Part shown: positions 33,130-41,735 of the stretch, in pieces
How the letters are laid out: every line of letters starts with the position of its first letter
Numbering within the stretch: position 1 is the stretch's first letter
Assembly (NCBI RefSeq): GCF_030767025.1
Contig: NZ_JASITE010000015.1
Coordinates: 62,001-126,000, forward strand
DNA from: Nocardia sp. CC227C
Lineage (GTDB): Bacteria > Actinomycetota > Actinomycetes > Mycobacteriales > Mycobacteriaceae
DNA: 64,000 nucleotides
Direction of reading: 5' to 3'
Made by a program: the position numbers and the translations under genes
Notes under the pieces: generated by a model
The model's input: only the letters and a program-made list of their open reading frames with translations
What the model was told of the DNA's origin: nothing
Databases searched by the model: none

Positions 33130-34527
33130 GTGGCCGATCGCATTCCGACCAGCCGGATCGCTCGCGCCCACCGGCTGGGCCGGGCGGTGGCGCGAGAGAT
33201 GCTGCGCGACACCGGGGTTCGGCTGTCCATGGTGGGCCGGTCGGAGGAGTTGCGGGCGCGGCTGGCGGAGAAGCAGACACTGCGGGCCGCCGATCAGCTG
33301 TTCACGATTCTCGGGAGCATGAAGGGCGCGGCCATGAAGGTCGGGCAGACCATGTCGCTGCTCGACCTGGACATGTTCCCGGAATCGCACCGGGAACGCT
33401 TCCGGGAACGCCTCGCGAACCTGTGCGACCAAGCGCCGCGCATGCCCTTCCCGCGGCTGCGCTCGGTGCTGGAGGCCGACCTCGGGCCGATGGGCGAGGT
33501 GTTCACCGAATTCGACACCGACCCGCTCGCGGCCGCGTCCATCGGCCAGGTCTATCGCGCCACGTTGCGCGACGGCCGGGCGGTGGCGGTGAAGGTGCAG
33601 TACCCGGGCATCGAGGAGGCCGTGCGCGCCGACCTGGAGAATCTGCGGCTGTTCGCCGCCTTCTGGCGACCCATGCTGCCCGCACTCGCCGATTCCCGGG
33701 TGCTCGAAGAGGTTTCGCTCGCCATCACCGGCGAGTTGGACTACCTGGCCGAGGCGCGGGCACAGCGGCATATGGCCCACCGCTACCGTGATCACGCCCT
33801 GGTGCACGTGCCCGATGTCGTTCCCGACCTGTGCACCCGCCGGGTGCTGGTCAGCGAACTCGTCGACGGGCGGCCGTTCGCGGCGGGCGCGGAACTGCCC
33901 GCGTCGCACCGCAAACGCATCGCGGAGATCGTCTACCGCTTCTATGTCGGCTCCCTCTACCGCGACAACGAGTACTGCGGTGACCCGCACCCGGGCAATG
34001 TGCTGCTCGCCGCGGACGGGCGCGTGGCCTTCGTTGATTTCGGGCTGTTCCACCGTATGCGCCCCGAATACGTGCGCTTCGAGATCGACTGCGTGCGCGC
34101 CGCCGTCGAGGGACGGGTGGAGGACCTGCGCGCGCTGCTCGTACGCCGCGGCGTCATCGACCCGACCACGCCCGTTCCCGCCGCGGAATGCCTGGAGTAC
34201 ATCGCCGCGACCGCGTGGTGGAGCCTGGTCGACGAGGAGGTCACGGTGACCGGCGATATCGCCACCACCGCCTTCGCGCGCGCCGTCGACCCCCGTGCCG
34301 ACGCCGTCGTGCAACGCGTCGACAACCTGCCCGCCGAACACCTCTTCTCCCGCCGCGCCGAACTCATGACCTTCGGCACCATCGGCACCCTGACCGCCAC
34401 CAACAACTGGCACCGCATCGCCCGCGAATGGATCTACGGCGACCCGCCGGCCACCGCCATCGGCCGTGAGTTCGCCCGCCACCGGGCCGAATCCCCCGCG
34501 GATCCGCCGCAGCGCGGTGGTGCGTGA
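33130..34527 (+). CDS. ABC1/UbiB-family atypical kinase
   Basis: This 465-aa protein of the UbiB/ADCK family of atypical protein-kinase-like ATPases includes members that support quinone or isoprenoid-lipid metabolism. It shows the family KxGQ motif in AAMKVGQTMSLLD, the Ala-rich nucleotide loop AAASIGQVYRATL, the lysine in AVKVQYPG, the catalytic DPHPGNVLL and the metal DFG in AFVDFGLFH. The GTG at 33130 (MADRIPTSRI) is preferred over the TTG at 33094. It is a single gene; the substrate in this organism is unknown. Confidence 0.88.
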   Translation: MADRIPTSRIARAHRLGRAVAREMLRDTGVRLSMVGRSEELRARLAEKQTLRAADQLFTILGSMKGAAMKVGQTMSLLDLDMFPESHRERFRERLANLCDQAPRMPFPRLRSVLEADLGPMGEVFTEFDTDPLAAASIGQVYRATLRDGRAVAVKVQYPGIEEAVRADLENLRLFAAFWRPMLPALADSRVLEEVSLAITGELDYLAEARAQRHMAHRYRDHALVHVPDVVPDLCTRRVLVSELVDGRPFAAGAELPASHRKRIAEIVYRFYVGSLYRDNEYCGDPHPGNVLLAADGRVAFVDFGLFHRMRPEYVRFEIDCVRAAVEGRVEDLRALLVRRGVIDPTTPVPAAECLEYIAATAWWSLVDEEVTVTGDIATTAFARAVDPRADAVVQRVDNLPAEHLFSRRAELMTFGTIGTLTATNNWHRIAREWIYGDPPATAIGREFARHRAESPADPPQRGGA

Positions 34528-34585
34528 ACGACGCTCGCCGCTCAGGGCTTACAGCGGGGCTGTCGGCACGGTGTGGCGGCGGATC

Positions 34586-35329
34586 TCACCACAGTGCCGC
34601 GTGGTGGCGCAGCGCGTCGATCACGAGGACGGCCCCGAAGATCAGGAAGAGCACCCGCACCGACGCCGGGCCGAACCGCCGCATGGCCCGGACGAGGCCG
34701 CGGTGGAATCGCCGGGCGCGGGCGGTGCGGCGGGTGGCGGTGAGCAGTACCAATGCCGGTGGCAGCAGTGCGATGGCGCAGTAGCCGACAATGATCAGCG
34801 GCCACAGCGCGGGCCTGGGTTCGCGGGCCGAGAGCATGGCCAGGGCCGCCAGATAGGGCACTGCCGTGGGCGCTTGCCCGAGGCCGATGGCGATCCCCGC
34901 CAGCCCGAGCAGCCACGGCCGCCGCCGCGCCTCCAGCGCCCAGGCGGGCACCGCCGCCGTCGTGCTCCCGGAGATCCGGACGGCACCGAGCACCAGCAGG
35001 ACGATCCCCGCCACCAGCTCACCCCAGTACCGCAGCGTCGGTGTCAGCGTGAAGTCCACCAGTTCGGTGACGAAGCTCAATCCCAGCACCGTGCAGATAC
35101 CGAAAGTCGTTGTGACGGCGAATACTCCGGCGAGGAAGCTGAGCACCCCGGGCACCGGTGAGCGACGACCGAGCCGACTGTCGTAGATCACCGCGGTGGT
35201 GACCCCGACCATCAGCACGTCGAGCGAGTCCAGGAACGCGAAGCCCGCGAGAACCAGTAGGAAGATCAACATGACCTCACCGACGATACGGACGATCCGC
35301 CACCATGCCGCGCGACGACGCCGGCGCAT
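34586..35329 (-). CDS. GAP/Sap-family (sulfolipid-addressing-like) membrane protein
   Basis: This 247-aa integral membrane protein has about six hydrophobic helices. The features FAFLDSLDVLMVGVTTAVI in helix 1 and the central gap with basic residues (RRTARARRFHRG) resemble the GAP family, which includes mycobacterial Sap proteins implicated in surface glycolipid export. The start is uncertain: the ATG at 35329 gives a basic cytoplasmic N-terminus, but a later ATG at 35272 has the better SD (GGTGAGG). It is divergent from the TetR gene with a hexanucleotide repeat in between. Confidence 0.7.
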   Translation of the reverse strand: MRRRRRAAWWRIVRIVGEVMLIFLLVLAGFAFLDSLDVLMVGVTTAVIYDSRLGRRSPVPGVLSFLAGVFAVTTTFGICTVLGLSFVTELVDFTLTPTLRYWGELVAGIVLLVLGAVRISGSTTAAVPAWALEARRRPWLLGLAGIAIGLGQAPTAVPYLAALAMLSAREPRPALWPLIIVGYCAIALLPPALVLLTATRRTARARRFHRGLVRAMRRFGPASVRVLFLIFGAVLVIDALRHHAALW

Positions 35330-35394
35330 CGAGGTGCCGGAGACGTACCAATCGATATGTCTGGTGCGGGCTCCGTGCGCAACCCGCGCCGATA

Positions 35395-35433
<39 letters not shown>

Positions 35434-35487
35434 CCGGGTCGGGACCGGTCGTGCCGTCCTGACCGCTGTCGCTCCGCACCCGCCGTC

Positions 35488-35502
35488 GCGTACCGGCGGT
35501 AT
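35488..35502. promoter_or_regulatory. Operator upstream of tetR, shared with the FMO operon
   Basis: GCGTACCGGCGGTAT, 17-31 nt before the TetR start, contains the palindrome TACCG-G-CGGTA. Its complement, ATACCGCCGGTACGC, matches 14 of 15 bases of a site before the operon at 41621. Confidence 0.6.
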
Positions 35503-35518
35503 CGCATATCATGACGGC

Positions 35519-36262
35519 ATGTCGGCCGCCGAGAAGAGGGGTACCCGCGGGACCAAGCGCACCGCGGCGGCCGGATCCCGTCCGGACGCGCGCACCGAGC
35601 GGTGGCGCGAACATCGCGAACAGGTGCGCGCCGACTTCGTGGACGCCGCGCTGCGGGCGCTGGCCGAGCACGGCCCGGACGTGAGCATGGACGACATCGC
35701 GCGCGCCGCGGGCTGCGCGAAACCCAAGCTGTACCGCCACTTCGAGGACAAGACCGATCTGTACCTGGCCATCCTGGACCGGGTGCAGAGCATGCTGTGG
35801 GATCGCTTCCTGGAGCGGGTGAACCTCATGGCCGACTCGGTGGCCGATCTGCTGCACATCGGGATCACCGAGTACGTGGCCGTGGTCGAGGAGCGCCCGG
35901 AGGTGTTCCGCTTTCTGGTGCACGGGCGCATGGCGCAGCAGGCCGAACAGCCCGAGCGAGCGCTTGAGGTGGCGCAGCGCTCGGCCCTGCGGGTGGCGCG
36001 GTTGGTGGAGGAACGGCTGTCGGGGCAGGAGGTGGACACCGGCAGCCTGGAGCTGACCACCTACGCCATCTTCGGGGCGGTGGGCTCGGCCACCGAGTGG
36101 TACCTGGGCATCAACCGCGCCCGCGACCGGGTCATGACCGCCGAGCAGTTCGCCGAGCACGTCAGCACCATCGCGACGGCGGTCCTGGACGCGGTCGCCC
36201 GGCTCAACGAGGTGGCGGTGGACGTGCGCAAGCCCCCGCATCTGGCCTTCGCCGGGAACTGA
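35519..36262 (+). CDS. TetR-family regulator, probable controller of the adjacent oxidation operon
   Basis: This 247-aa TetR repressor has a disordered basic N-terminus, the helix-turn-helix at about residues 45-85 (ALAEHGPDVSMDDIARAAG with recognition helix CAKPKLYRHFEDKTDLY) and an all-helical ligand domain. The ATG at 35519 is chosen; an in-frame extension back to 35357 reads through the CTGTGC repeat as CACACA and is unlikely to be translated. Its stop is only 10 bp from the stop of the oxidation operon (convergent). A palindrome before its own start recurs before the first gene of that operon. Confidence 0.88.
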   Translation: MSAAEKRGTRGTKRTAAAGSRPDARTERWREHREQVRADFVDAALRALAEHGPDVSMDDIARAAGCAKPKLYRHFEDKTDLYLAILDRVQSMLWDRFLERVNLMADSVADLLHIGITEYVAVVEERPEVFRFLVHGRMAQQAEQPERALEVAQRSALRVARLVEERLSGQEVDTGSLELTTYAIFGAVGSATEWYLGINRARDRVMTAEQFAEHVSTIATAVLDAVARLNEVAVDVRKPPHLAFAGN

Positions 36263-36272
36263 GCACGCGGCG

Positions 36273-37334
36273 CTACAGGTCGAAGCTGATGTGGATCTCC
36301 GCCGATTCCGGCAGCGTCTGGCAGGCCAGCGTCCACCCCCGGGCGAGTTCCTCGTCGATGAGCGCCTCGTTGTGCACCATGCGGGTGCGCCCGCGCGTCA
36401 CCGCACAGACGCAGGTGCCGCACGCCGATTCCCGGCACACGTAGGGCGCGTCGATGCCGTTGTCCAGCAGCACATCCAGCAGCCGGGCGGCGCGCGGCCA
36501 GCCGAGGTGATGGGTGCGGCCGTCGATATCGACCGCCAGGGCGACGCTGCCGTCGCCCGTCGCCGTGGTGGGCGACGGGGCGACCGTGGATTGCGTTGGG
36601 GGAGTGGTCGTCTCGAACGGATTCGCGGTGAGCGACCGGTATTCCTCCAGATGGATCCGCGCCGCCGGTACCCGCAGCGCGGACGCGGCCGACCGCAGCA
36701 CCGTGGTGAAGCCGAGCGGGCCGCAGATGTACCACTCCCGGTGGCGATGCCGCCGCAGCAGCTCGCCCACCCGTCGCGGGCTCGGCACTCCCCGTTCGGT
36801 TTCGATCCAGTGCAGCACCCGCAGTCGCCGCGGATACCGGTGCTCCAGCCGGTCCAGTTCGGCCGCGAAGATCACCGACCGCCGATCCCGGTTCGCGTAC
36901 AGCAGCACAATGCTGCCGCGCCCCGCCGCCAGCACCGATTTCATGATCGACAGCAGCGGTGTGATCCCGCTGCCCCCGGCGGCCAGCAGCAGTTCCCCGT
37001 CCAGCCCGCGTGGACCGAAGCTGCCGCCCGGCTCCAGCATGGTGATGCGGTCGCCGGCCGTCGCCGTGTCGCAGAGCAGATTCGACGCGTAGCCGCCCGC
37101 CGTGCGCTTGACCGTCACGGCGAGCCGGTCGTCCACATGCGGACTGCTGCACAGCGAATAGCAGCGCGCCACCGATCCGGTGCGCTCGCTGGGAATCCGC
37201 AGCGTGAGGAACTGCCCCGGCCGATAGGCGAACCGGCCGGTCAGCTCCGGGGGTACGGCGAAGACCAGGGTGCGGGCATCGGCGGTCTCCCGCACCACCT
37301 CCGCGACCTCGAGCATGTGCGTCCGCCCGCTCAC
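36273..37334 (-). CDS. Ferredoxin reductase with C-terminal [2Fe-2S] domain
   Basis: This 353-aa flavoprotein passes electrons from NAD(P)H to a partner oxygenase. The order is: FAD-binding barrel (FAYRPGQFLTLRIP and ARCYSLCSSP), NAD domain (LLAAGGSGITPLLSIM; CGPLGF), a Pro/Thr linker, then a plant-type ferredoxin domain with CRESACGTCVC and a distal Cys in LACQT. It resembles KshB/PaaE/HmpX reductases. The GTG start overlaps the SDR stop (GTGA). As the last gene of the FMO operon it may serve the diiron-like hydrolase/oxygenase proteins encoded at the operon's head rather than the FMO, which takes NADPH directly. Confidence 0.88.
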   Translation of the reverse strand: MSGRTHMLEVAEVVRETADARTLVFAVPPELTGRFAYRPGQFLTLRIPSERTGSVARCYSLCSSPHVDDRLAVTVKRTAGGYASNLLCDTATAGDRITMLEPGGSFGPRGLDGELLLAAGGSGITPLLSIMKSVLAAGRGSIVLLYANRDRRSVIFAAELDRLEHRYPRRLRVLHWIETERGVPSPRRVGELLRRHRHREWYICGPLGFTTVLRSAASALRVPAARIHLEEYRSLTANPFETTTPPTQSTVAPSPTTATGDGSVALAVDIDGRTHHLGWPRAARLLDVLLDNGIDAPYVCRESACGTCVCAVTRGRTRMVHNEALIDEELARGWTLACQTLPESAEIHISFDL

Positions 37335-38269
37335 CGCCCCACCCCCGCGGGTGTCGGCGCTCTGTCGGCGGTGACCGCCTGCCGGTCGAACCGCTGTATC
37401 GCCCAGCCCGCCAGCCGCACCAGGCGCTCGGTCGAGAACGGTTGGGCCAGACGCCGATTGACACCGGGGGCGATCCGCATGAGGGTGTAGCCCAGCCACG
37501 CTTCCGGCCGCACCGGCACCACGGCCAGGTCGTAGCGCACCGCGCGCTCCACCGCCCGGGCCACCTGATCCGGGCTCAGCGGTGCGAACGGCAGCCGCTC
37601 GGCCACCTCCTGCGCGCGTCGGGCGAGCTCCCTGCCCCGTTCGATGACGGCCGGATCGACGCCCACCGTCACGGCGTGTTCGCCGATACCGGTATTGATG
37701 AATCCGGGGCAGATCGAACTCACGCCGATGCCCTTGGGCCCCAGCTCGAGTCGTAGACATTCGCTGAGCATGTTCACCCCGGCCTTGGAGACCGAGTAGG
37801 CGGACATGACCGGGGTGGGCGTGAAGGCGGCCGCCGAGGCGATATTGACGATATGCCCTCGATGTCCGCTGTCGACCCACTGCCGCCCGAACACCCGGCA
37901 CCCGTGCACGACCCCCAGCAGATTGACCCCGAGCTGGGTATCCCAGTCGGCGGGCCCCATATCCAGGAAGGCCCCGCCGACCACCAGGCCCGCATTGTTG
38001 ACCAGCACGTCGGCCAGCCCGTGGTCGGCCAGGACATCGCGGGCGAACTCCTCCCACGCCCACGGGTCGGTGACATCGAGACGCACGGCCGAGGCGAGCC
38101 CGCCGCGGGCGTGGATCATGGCTTCGGTGGCGCGGGCGCTGTCGAGGTCGATATCGGAGACCACCACATGGGCTCCGCGACGGGCGAAGCGCAGCGCCAC
38201 CGCCCGGCCGATCCCGCTGCCCGCCCCCGTCACCACAACGAGTCCGGGGCGGATGCCATCGAGTTTCAT
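37331..38269 (-). CDS. Short-chain dehydrogenase/reductase
   Basis: This 312-aa classical SDR has VVTGAGSGIGRAVAL (cofactor), LVNNAGLVVGG (NNAG), NIASAAAFTPTPVMSAYSVSK (catalytic Ser; Tyr-x3-Lys) and CPGFINTGI. The last ~60 residues form a helical extension typical of mycolata SDRs located next to FMO genes. The Asp in VVSDIDLD favours NAD(H). Start ATG at 38269 shares ATGA with the FMO stop. A reasonable role is to oxidise or reduce an alcohol/ketone pair feeding the monooxygenase. Confidence 0.88.
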   Translation of the reverse strand: MKLDGIRPGLVVVTGAGSGIGRAVALRFARRGAHVVVSDIDLDSARATEAMIHARGGLASAVRLDVTDPWAWEEFARDVLADHGLADVLVNNAGLVVGGAFLDMGPADWDTQLGVNLLGVVHGCRVFGRQWVDSGHRGHIVNIASAAAFTPTPVMSAYSVSKAGVNMLSECLRLELGPKGIGVSSICPGFINTGIGEHAVTVGVDPAVIERGRELARRAQEVAERLPFAPLSPDQVARAVERAVRYDLAVVPVRPEAWLGYTLMRIAPGVNRRLAQPFSTERLVRLAGWAIQRFDRQAVTADRAPTPAGVGR

Positions 38270-39816
38270 GCCGACCCCTCCAGGATCCGGTCCGGCCGCG
38301 ACGTGCTCGCCGGGGTGCTGTACCGGTAGTCGTCGAGGTTGTAATGACGGTTTTGCCAGTACATCTCGCCGTGTGTGGACGGGCGGAACGGCGAATCGCC
38401 GTGACTGTTGATGTAATACGTATTGGAGCCGTGGCAGACCGGGGTGAACAAGAAATTCTTCTCCTGCCGCCGCAGGCATTTGGCGAAATATTCATCGTGC
38501 GCGGATCGCCGTATTTCACAGACGGTTTCGCCGCGCCGTTCGGTCTCCGCGATGGCGCGACTCAGATGGGCGGCGGTGGCCTCGATCATCCAGATATACG
38601 AACCGAGCACGAATCCATACGGACCGGTTATGGTGAACATATTGGGGAAGCCGGGCACCGACACCCCGTGATACGCCTGGAATCGATGCGTTTCCCAGAA
38701 ATCACCGAGGCTGGCCCGATCGCGACCGATCACCGGGAACGGCGGCACCGAATCCTTCTCCCACAGTTTGAATCCCGTGGCGCAGACGATGACGTCCACG
38801 TCGTGGCGGGTGCCGTCTGCCGTGACCACCCCGTGTTCGTCCACCCGCTCGATCGTGTCGGTCACCAGCCGCACGTCCGGGCGGTTGAAGGTGGCGAGGT
38901 AGTCGTTGGACATGGACGGCCGCTTGCAGCCGAGCCCGTAGCGGGGGATCAACTGCTCTCGCACCCGCGGATCGCGCACCTGGGACCGCATCCAGCGCCG
39001 TACCGGAATCTCGGCCAGCCGCCGTCCCGTCTCGGTGACCCAGGCGGGGCCGACCACCATGCCGCCCATTCCGATCTCCGTGGCCAGGGTGCCGACCGTC
39101 CGGATGCTCGAGCGCAGCAACCGATTGCCCAGTACGGCGCGCCCCCACGGCCCCACCGCCGCATCGGTTTTCGGGAACACCCAGATCGGGGTGCGCTGGA
39201 ACACGGTGAGGTGGTCCACCTCGTCGGCGATGGCGGGCACCAGTTGCAGCGCGGTCGCGCCGGTGCCGATCACGGCCACCCGCTTGCCGGCCAGCGCCAG
39301 ATCGTGATCCCACAGCGCCGTATGCACCAGCGCCCCACCGAAATCGTGCAGTCCGGGGATATCGGGCATCTTCGGCCGCTCCAGACCGCCCACCGCCATG
39401 ACGACGAAGCGGGCGGTGAGGGTGCGGTCGCCGTCGGTGCGCAGCCGCCACAGCGCGGCGTCCTCGTCGAACTCGGCACCGGTGACGGTGGTGCCGAGCA
39501 GCAGCTTGCGGCGCAGCCCGTACTTGTCGACCATGCTGTCGGCGTAGTCCCGCAACTCGTCGCCGGGAGCGAAGACCCGTGACCAGTCGCCGCGCTGCTC
39601 ATAGGAGAAGCTGTAGATGAAGGACGGAATGTCCACGGCGACACCGGGATAGGTGTTGGCATGCCAGGTGCCGCCCACGCGGTCCCATTTGTCCACGATG
39701 ACGAAATCGTGAATGCCCTTGTGCTGTAGAGCGATACCGGCTCCGATACCGCCGAATCCGGCGCCGACCACCACGACCTGGTGGTCGGCGCGCGGAATCT
39801 CCGGATGTGCGTTCAT
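38266..39816 (-). CDS. Flavin monooxygenase, Baeyer-Villiger type
   Basis: This 516-aa FAD/NADPH enzyme converts ketones to esters or oxidises heteroatoms. The FAD motif is VVVGAGFGGIGAG (residues 15-27), the NADPH motif is VIGTGATALQ and the BVMO fingerprint F-x-G-x3-H-x3-W-[P/D] appears as FGGALVHTALWD. The GGTWHANTYPGVAVD segment is typical of the group. Relatives in mycobacteria include MymA/EthA-like enzymes. GGAGAGGATC precedes the ATG. It sits between the two hydrolase-like genes and the SDR in a tightly packed operon, pointing to ketone or sterol side-chain oxidation. The substrate is not predictable. Confidence 0.9.
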   Translation of the reverse strand: MNAHPEIPRADHQVVVVGAGFGGIGAGIALQHKGIHDFVIVDKWDRVGGTWHANTYPGVAVDIPSFIYSFSYEQRGDWSRVFAPGDELRDYADSMVDKYGLRRKLLLGTTVTGAEFDEDAALWRLRTDGDRTLTARFVVMAVGGLERPKMPDIPGLHDFGGALVHTALWDHDLALAGKRVAVIGTGATALQLVPAIADEVDHLTVFQRTPIWVFPKTDAAVGPWGRAVLGNRLLRSSIRTVGTLATEIGMGGMVVGPAWVTETGRRLAEIPVRRWMRSQVRDPRVREQLIPRYGLGCKRPSMSNDYLATFNRPDVRLVTDTIERVDEHGVVTADGTRHDVDVIVCATGFKLWEKDSVPPFPVIGRDRASLGDFWETHRFQAYHGVSVPGFPNMFTITGPYGFVLGSYIWMIEATAAHLSRAIAETERRGETVCEIRRSAHDEYFAKCLRRQEKNFLFTPVCHGSNTYYINSHGDSPFRPSTHGEMYWQNRHYNLDDYRYSTPASTSRPDRILEGSA

Positions 39817-39843
39817 GATGGATCCTCTCCGGCGTTCGGTGGG

Positions 39844-40725
39844 TCAGCGGACCCGGTCGAGCAGCACGCCGTCGTCGCCGAACAGCTCGCGCTGCCACTG
39901 CCGGACCAGGGGTTCGGTGTCGATGTCGTCGGGATGGAAGCCGGGCCTCAGGTACTCCCGGATCTCGGCCAGCAATCCCTTGACCAGGGGCCCGCGCAGT
40001 ACGCCGACGGCTTGGCGGGTGACCGTGACCGGCCGCCGCCCCTGCGGGTCGGTGAGGATCGACAGGCCGACCGCCAGTGCCATGAAGGGGATGATCCCGA
40101 GGTAGGGGATGGTCATGACGCCGATGCGCACCGCCTCACCGCCGCCGGTGGCGCGGTAGACGTCGAAGGCGACCGACTTGTGCTCGAGTTCCTCCAGCGC
40201 ATGCCAGTTCAGCAGATTGCGCACCTCCGGACTCGCGGTGGCGATCTGCTGGAGTTCCGGGCTGGTCAGCACGCGTCGCGCCAGCATGCTGGTGAAATGC
40301 TCGGCCGCCGCGGTGGCCGCCAGGTGGACGTGGGCGGGCAGCAGCCGCTCGGCGCGGATCAGGGCCTGCTCCCGTCGACTGCCCGGGGCGAAGTTCGGCA
40401 CCTTGACCAGCACGTACCCCATCCGCACCAGCTGGTCGTTGAGCAGCCGGTGCTGCTGTCCGTGCATGGCCTCCTGGCCGATGAATCCGGCGGCGCGCTT
40501 CTTGAGCACCGGATCGTCGATCCGCCCGGACACCCGCCGCACCGAACGCACGAAGGAGTCCTCACCGGGCGGGAAGGCCGCCGACAGCAGCGCCGTGAGA
40601 TGGCTGAGCACGATATCGCCGTCGGCGAAATGCTTGGTCATGGGTTCGGGCTCGCCGAACCGGAATCGCATGCGGCGCACCGGTGGCGCACCGGCGGTGC
40701 GGGTGGAAAGCGTGGATTCGGTCAT
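39844..40725 (-). CDS. Predicted metal-dependent hydrolase (PF10118-type), copy 2
   Basis: This 293-aa helical protein has ferritin-like ExxH motifs: QEAMHGQQHR, AAAEHFTSM and LEELEHKSVAFDVYR. These suggest a dinuclear metal site although the family is named metal-dependent hydrolase. It is a close paralogue of the upstream gene (shared FPPGEDSFVRSVR, GFIGQEA.HG, LRPGFHPDDIDT). The ATG at 40725 has GGAGA upstream. A frame extension across the upstream gene is rejected. Actual chemistry is not established; diiron oxygenase activity fed by the operon's ferredoxin reductase would be plausible. Confidence 0.82.
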   Translation of the reverse strand: MTESTLSTRTAGAPPVRRMRFRFGEPEPMTKHFADGDIVLSHLTALLSAAFPPGEDSFVRSVRRVSGRIDDPVLKKRAAGFIGQEAMHGQQHRLLNDQLVRMGYVLVKVPNFAPGSRREQALIRAERLLPAHVHLAATAAAEHFTSMLARRVLTSPELQQIATASPEVRNLLNWHALEELEHKSVAFDVYRATGGGEAVRIGVMTIPYLGIIPFMALAVGLSILTDPQGRRPVTVTRQAVGVLRGPLVKGLLAEIREYLRPGFHPDDIDTEPLVRQWQRELFGDDGVLLDRVR

Positions 40726-40775
40726 GATGAATCTCCGTTGATTCGCGGCGGTGTCCGAGCGGCCCGCCGGGTCCG

Positions 40776-41621
40776 CTAACGCAGGTGATCGCTGAGCGCG
40801 CCGGTGTCGCCGAACAATTCGGCCCGCCAGCGGTCCAGCAGCGCGGTGGTGTCGATGTCGTCGGGATGGAAACCCGGGCGCAGGTACTGCGCGAGTTCGC
40901 GGCCCAGACCGCGGAACAGCGGCCCGGTGAACAGCGTGTACGCCTCGCGGGCCAGCCGGGCCGGATGCGCCCGCGCGTAGTCGTCGCGGCGCAGCGACAG
41001 GATCAGGCCGACCGTGGTGAGCGGCAGCGTGAGCGCCAGCACGGTGGCCATGGTGGCGATGCGCATCCGCTCGCTGCCGCCGACGGCCCGGTACACGTCG
41101 AAGGCGACCGATTTGTGCTCGATCTCTTCGACGGCGTGCCAGTTCAACAGGTTGCGCACCTCGGGGTCGCCCGCGAGCTCCTGGAGTTCGGGCCGGGTCA
41201 GCACCCGGGTGGCGAGCACGGTGGTGTAGTGCTCGGCCGCCGCGGTGCCCGCCAGATGCAGCAGTGCGGGCAGCCGCTGCTCGAGGCGGCGCAGGCGTTC
41301 GACGGCGGCGGGGGAGTCGTACCACTCGACGGGATAGCCCAGTTCGGCGAGCTTCTCGTTGAGCCGTCGATGCTCCCGCCCGTGCGTGGCCTCCTGGCCG
41401 ATGAACCCGGCCACCCGCTTCGTGAGCGCCGGATCGGTGATGTGGTCGGCGAACTTGCGGACCGAGCGGATGAAGGACTCCTCGCCGGGTGGGAAGCCCG
41501 CCGAGAGGCCGGCGATGAAGTGGCTGAACACGATGTCGCCGCCCGCGTAGTACTTCGACATCGGCTCCGGATCGCCGAAGCGGAACCTGATCCGCCTGGC
41601 CCGAGGGTATGTGGTGGTCAT
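40776..41621 (-). CDS. Predicted metal-dependent hydrolase (PF10118-type), copy 1
   Basis: This 281-aa first gene of the oxidation operon carries the same metal-ligand motifs as its neighbour: QEATHGREHR, AAAEHYTTV and VEEIEHKSVAFDVYR, plus FPPGEESFIRSVR and LRPGFHPDDIDT. The two genes clearly arose by tandem duplication and have since diverged. The ATG at 41621 is preceded by GAGGTG. The operator motif shared with the TetR gene lies 20-34 nt upstream of the start, so this is where repression of the operon probably occurs. Confidence 0.84.
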   Translation of the reverse strand: MTTTYPRARRIRFRFGDPEPMSKYYAGGDIVFSHFIAGLSAGFPPGEESFIRSVRKFADHITDPALTKRVAGFIGQEATHGREHRRLNEKLAELGYPVEWYDSPAAVERLRRLEQRLPALLHLAGTAAAEHYTTVLATRVLTRPELQELAGDPEVRNLLNWHAVEEIEHKSVAFDVYRAVGGSERMRIATMATVLALTLPLTTVGLILSLRRDDYARAHPARLAREAYTLFTGPLFRGLGRELAQYLRPGFHPDDIDTTALLDRWRAELFGDTGALSDHLR

Positions 41622-41640
41622 GGCGCACCTCGTTGAGCGA

Positions 41641-41669
41641 ATACCGCCGGTATGCGGTACTGACAGTAC
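41641..41669. promoter_or_regulatory. Operator(s) of the FMO operon
   Basis: ATACCGCCGGTATGC (41641-41655) matches the site before the TetR gene at 14 of 15 bases. Next to it is a second perfect palindrome, GTACTG-A-CAGTAC (41657-41669). Both lie directly upstream of the first hydrolase gene on the minus strand. Confidence 0.6.
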
Positions 41670-41735
41670 GATAGCGTCTGAGACGGTGCTTGTGAAGCCC
41701 TCGGCGGGGCGGCCTCGAGATCGTTATCACCACAT

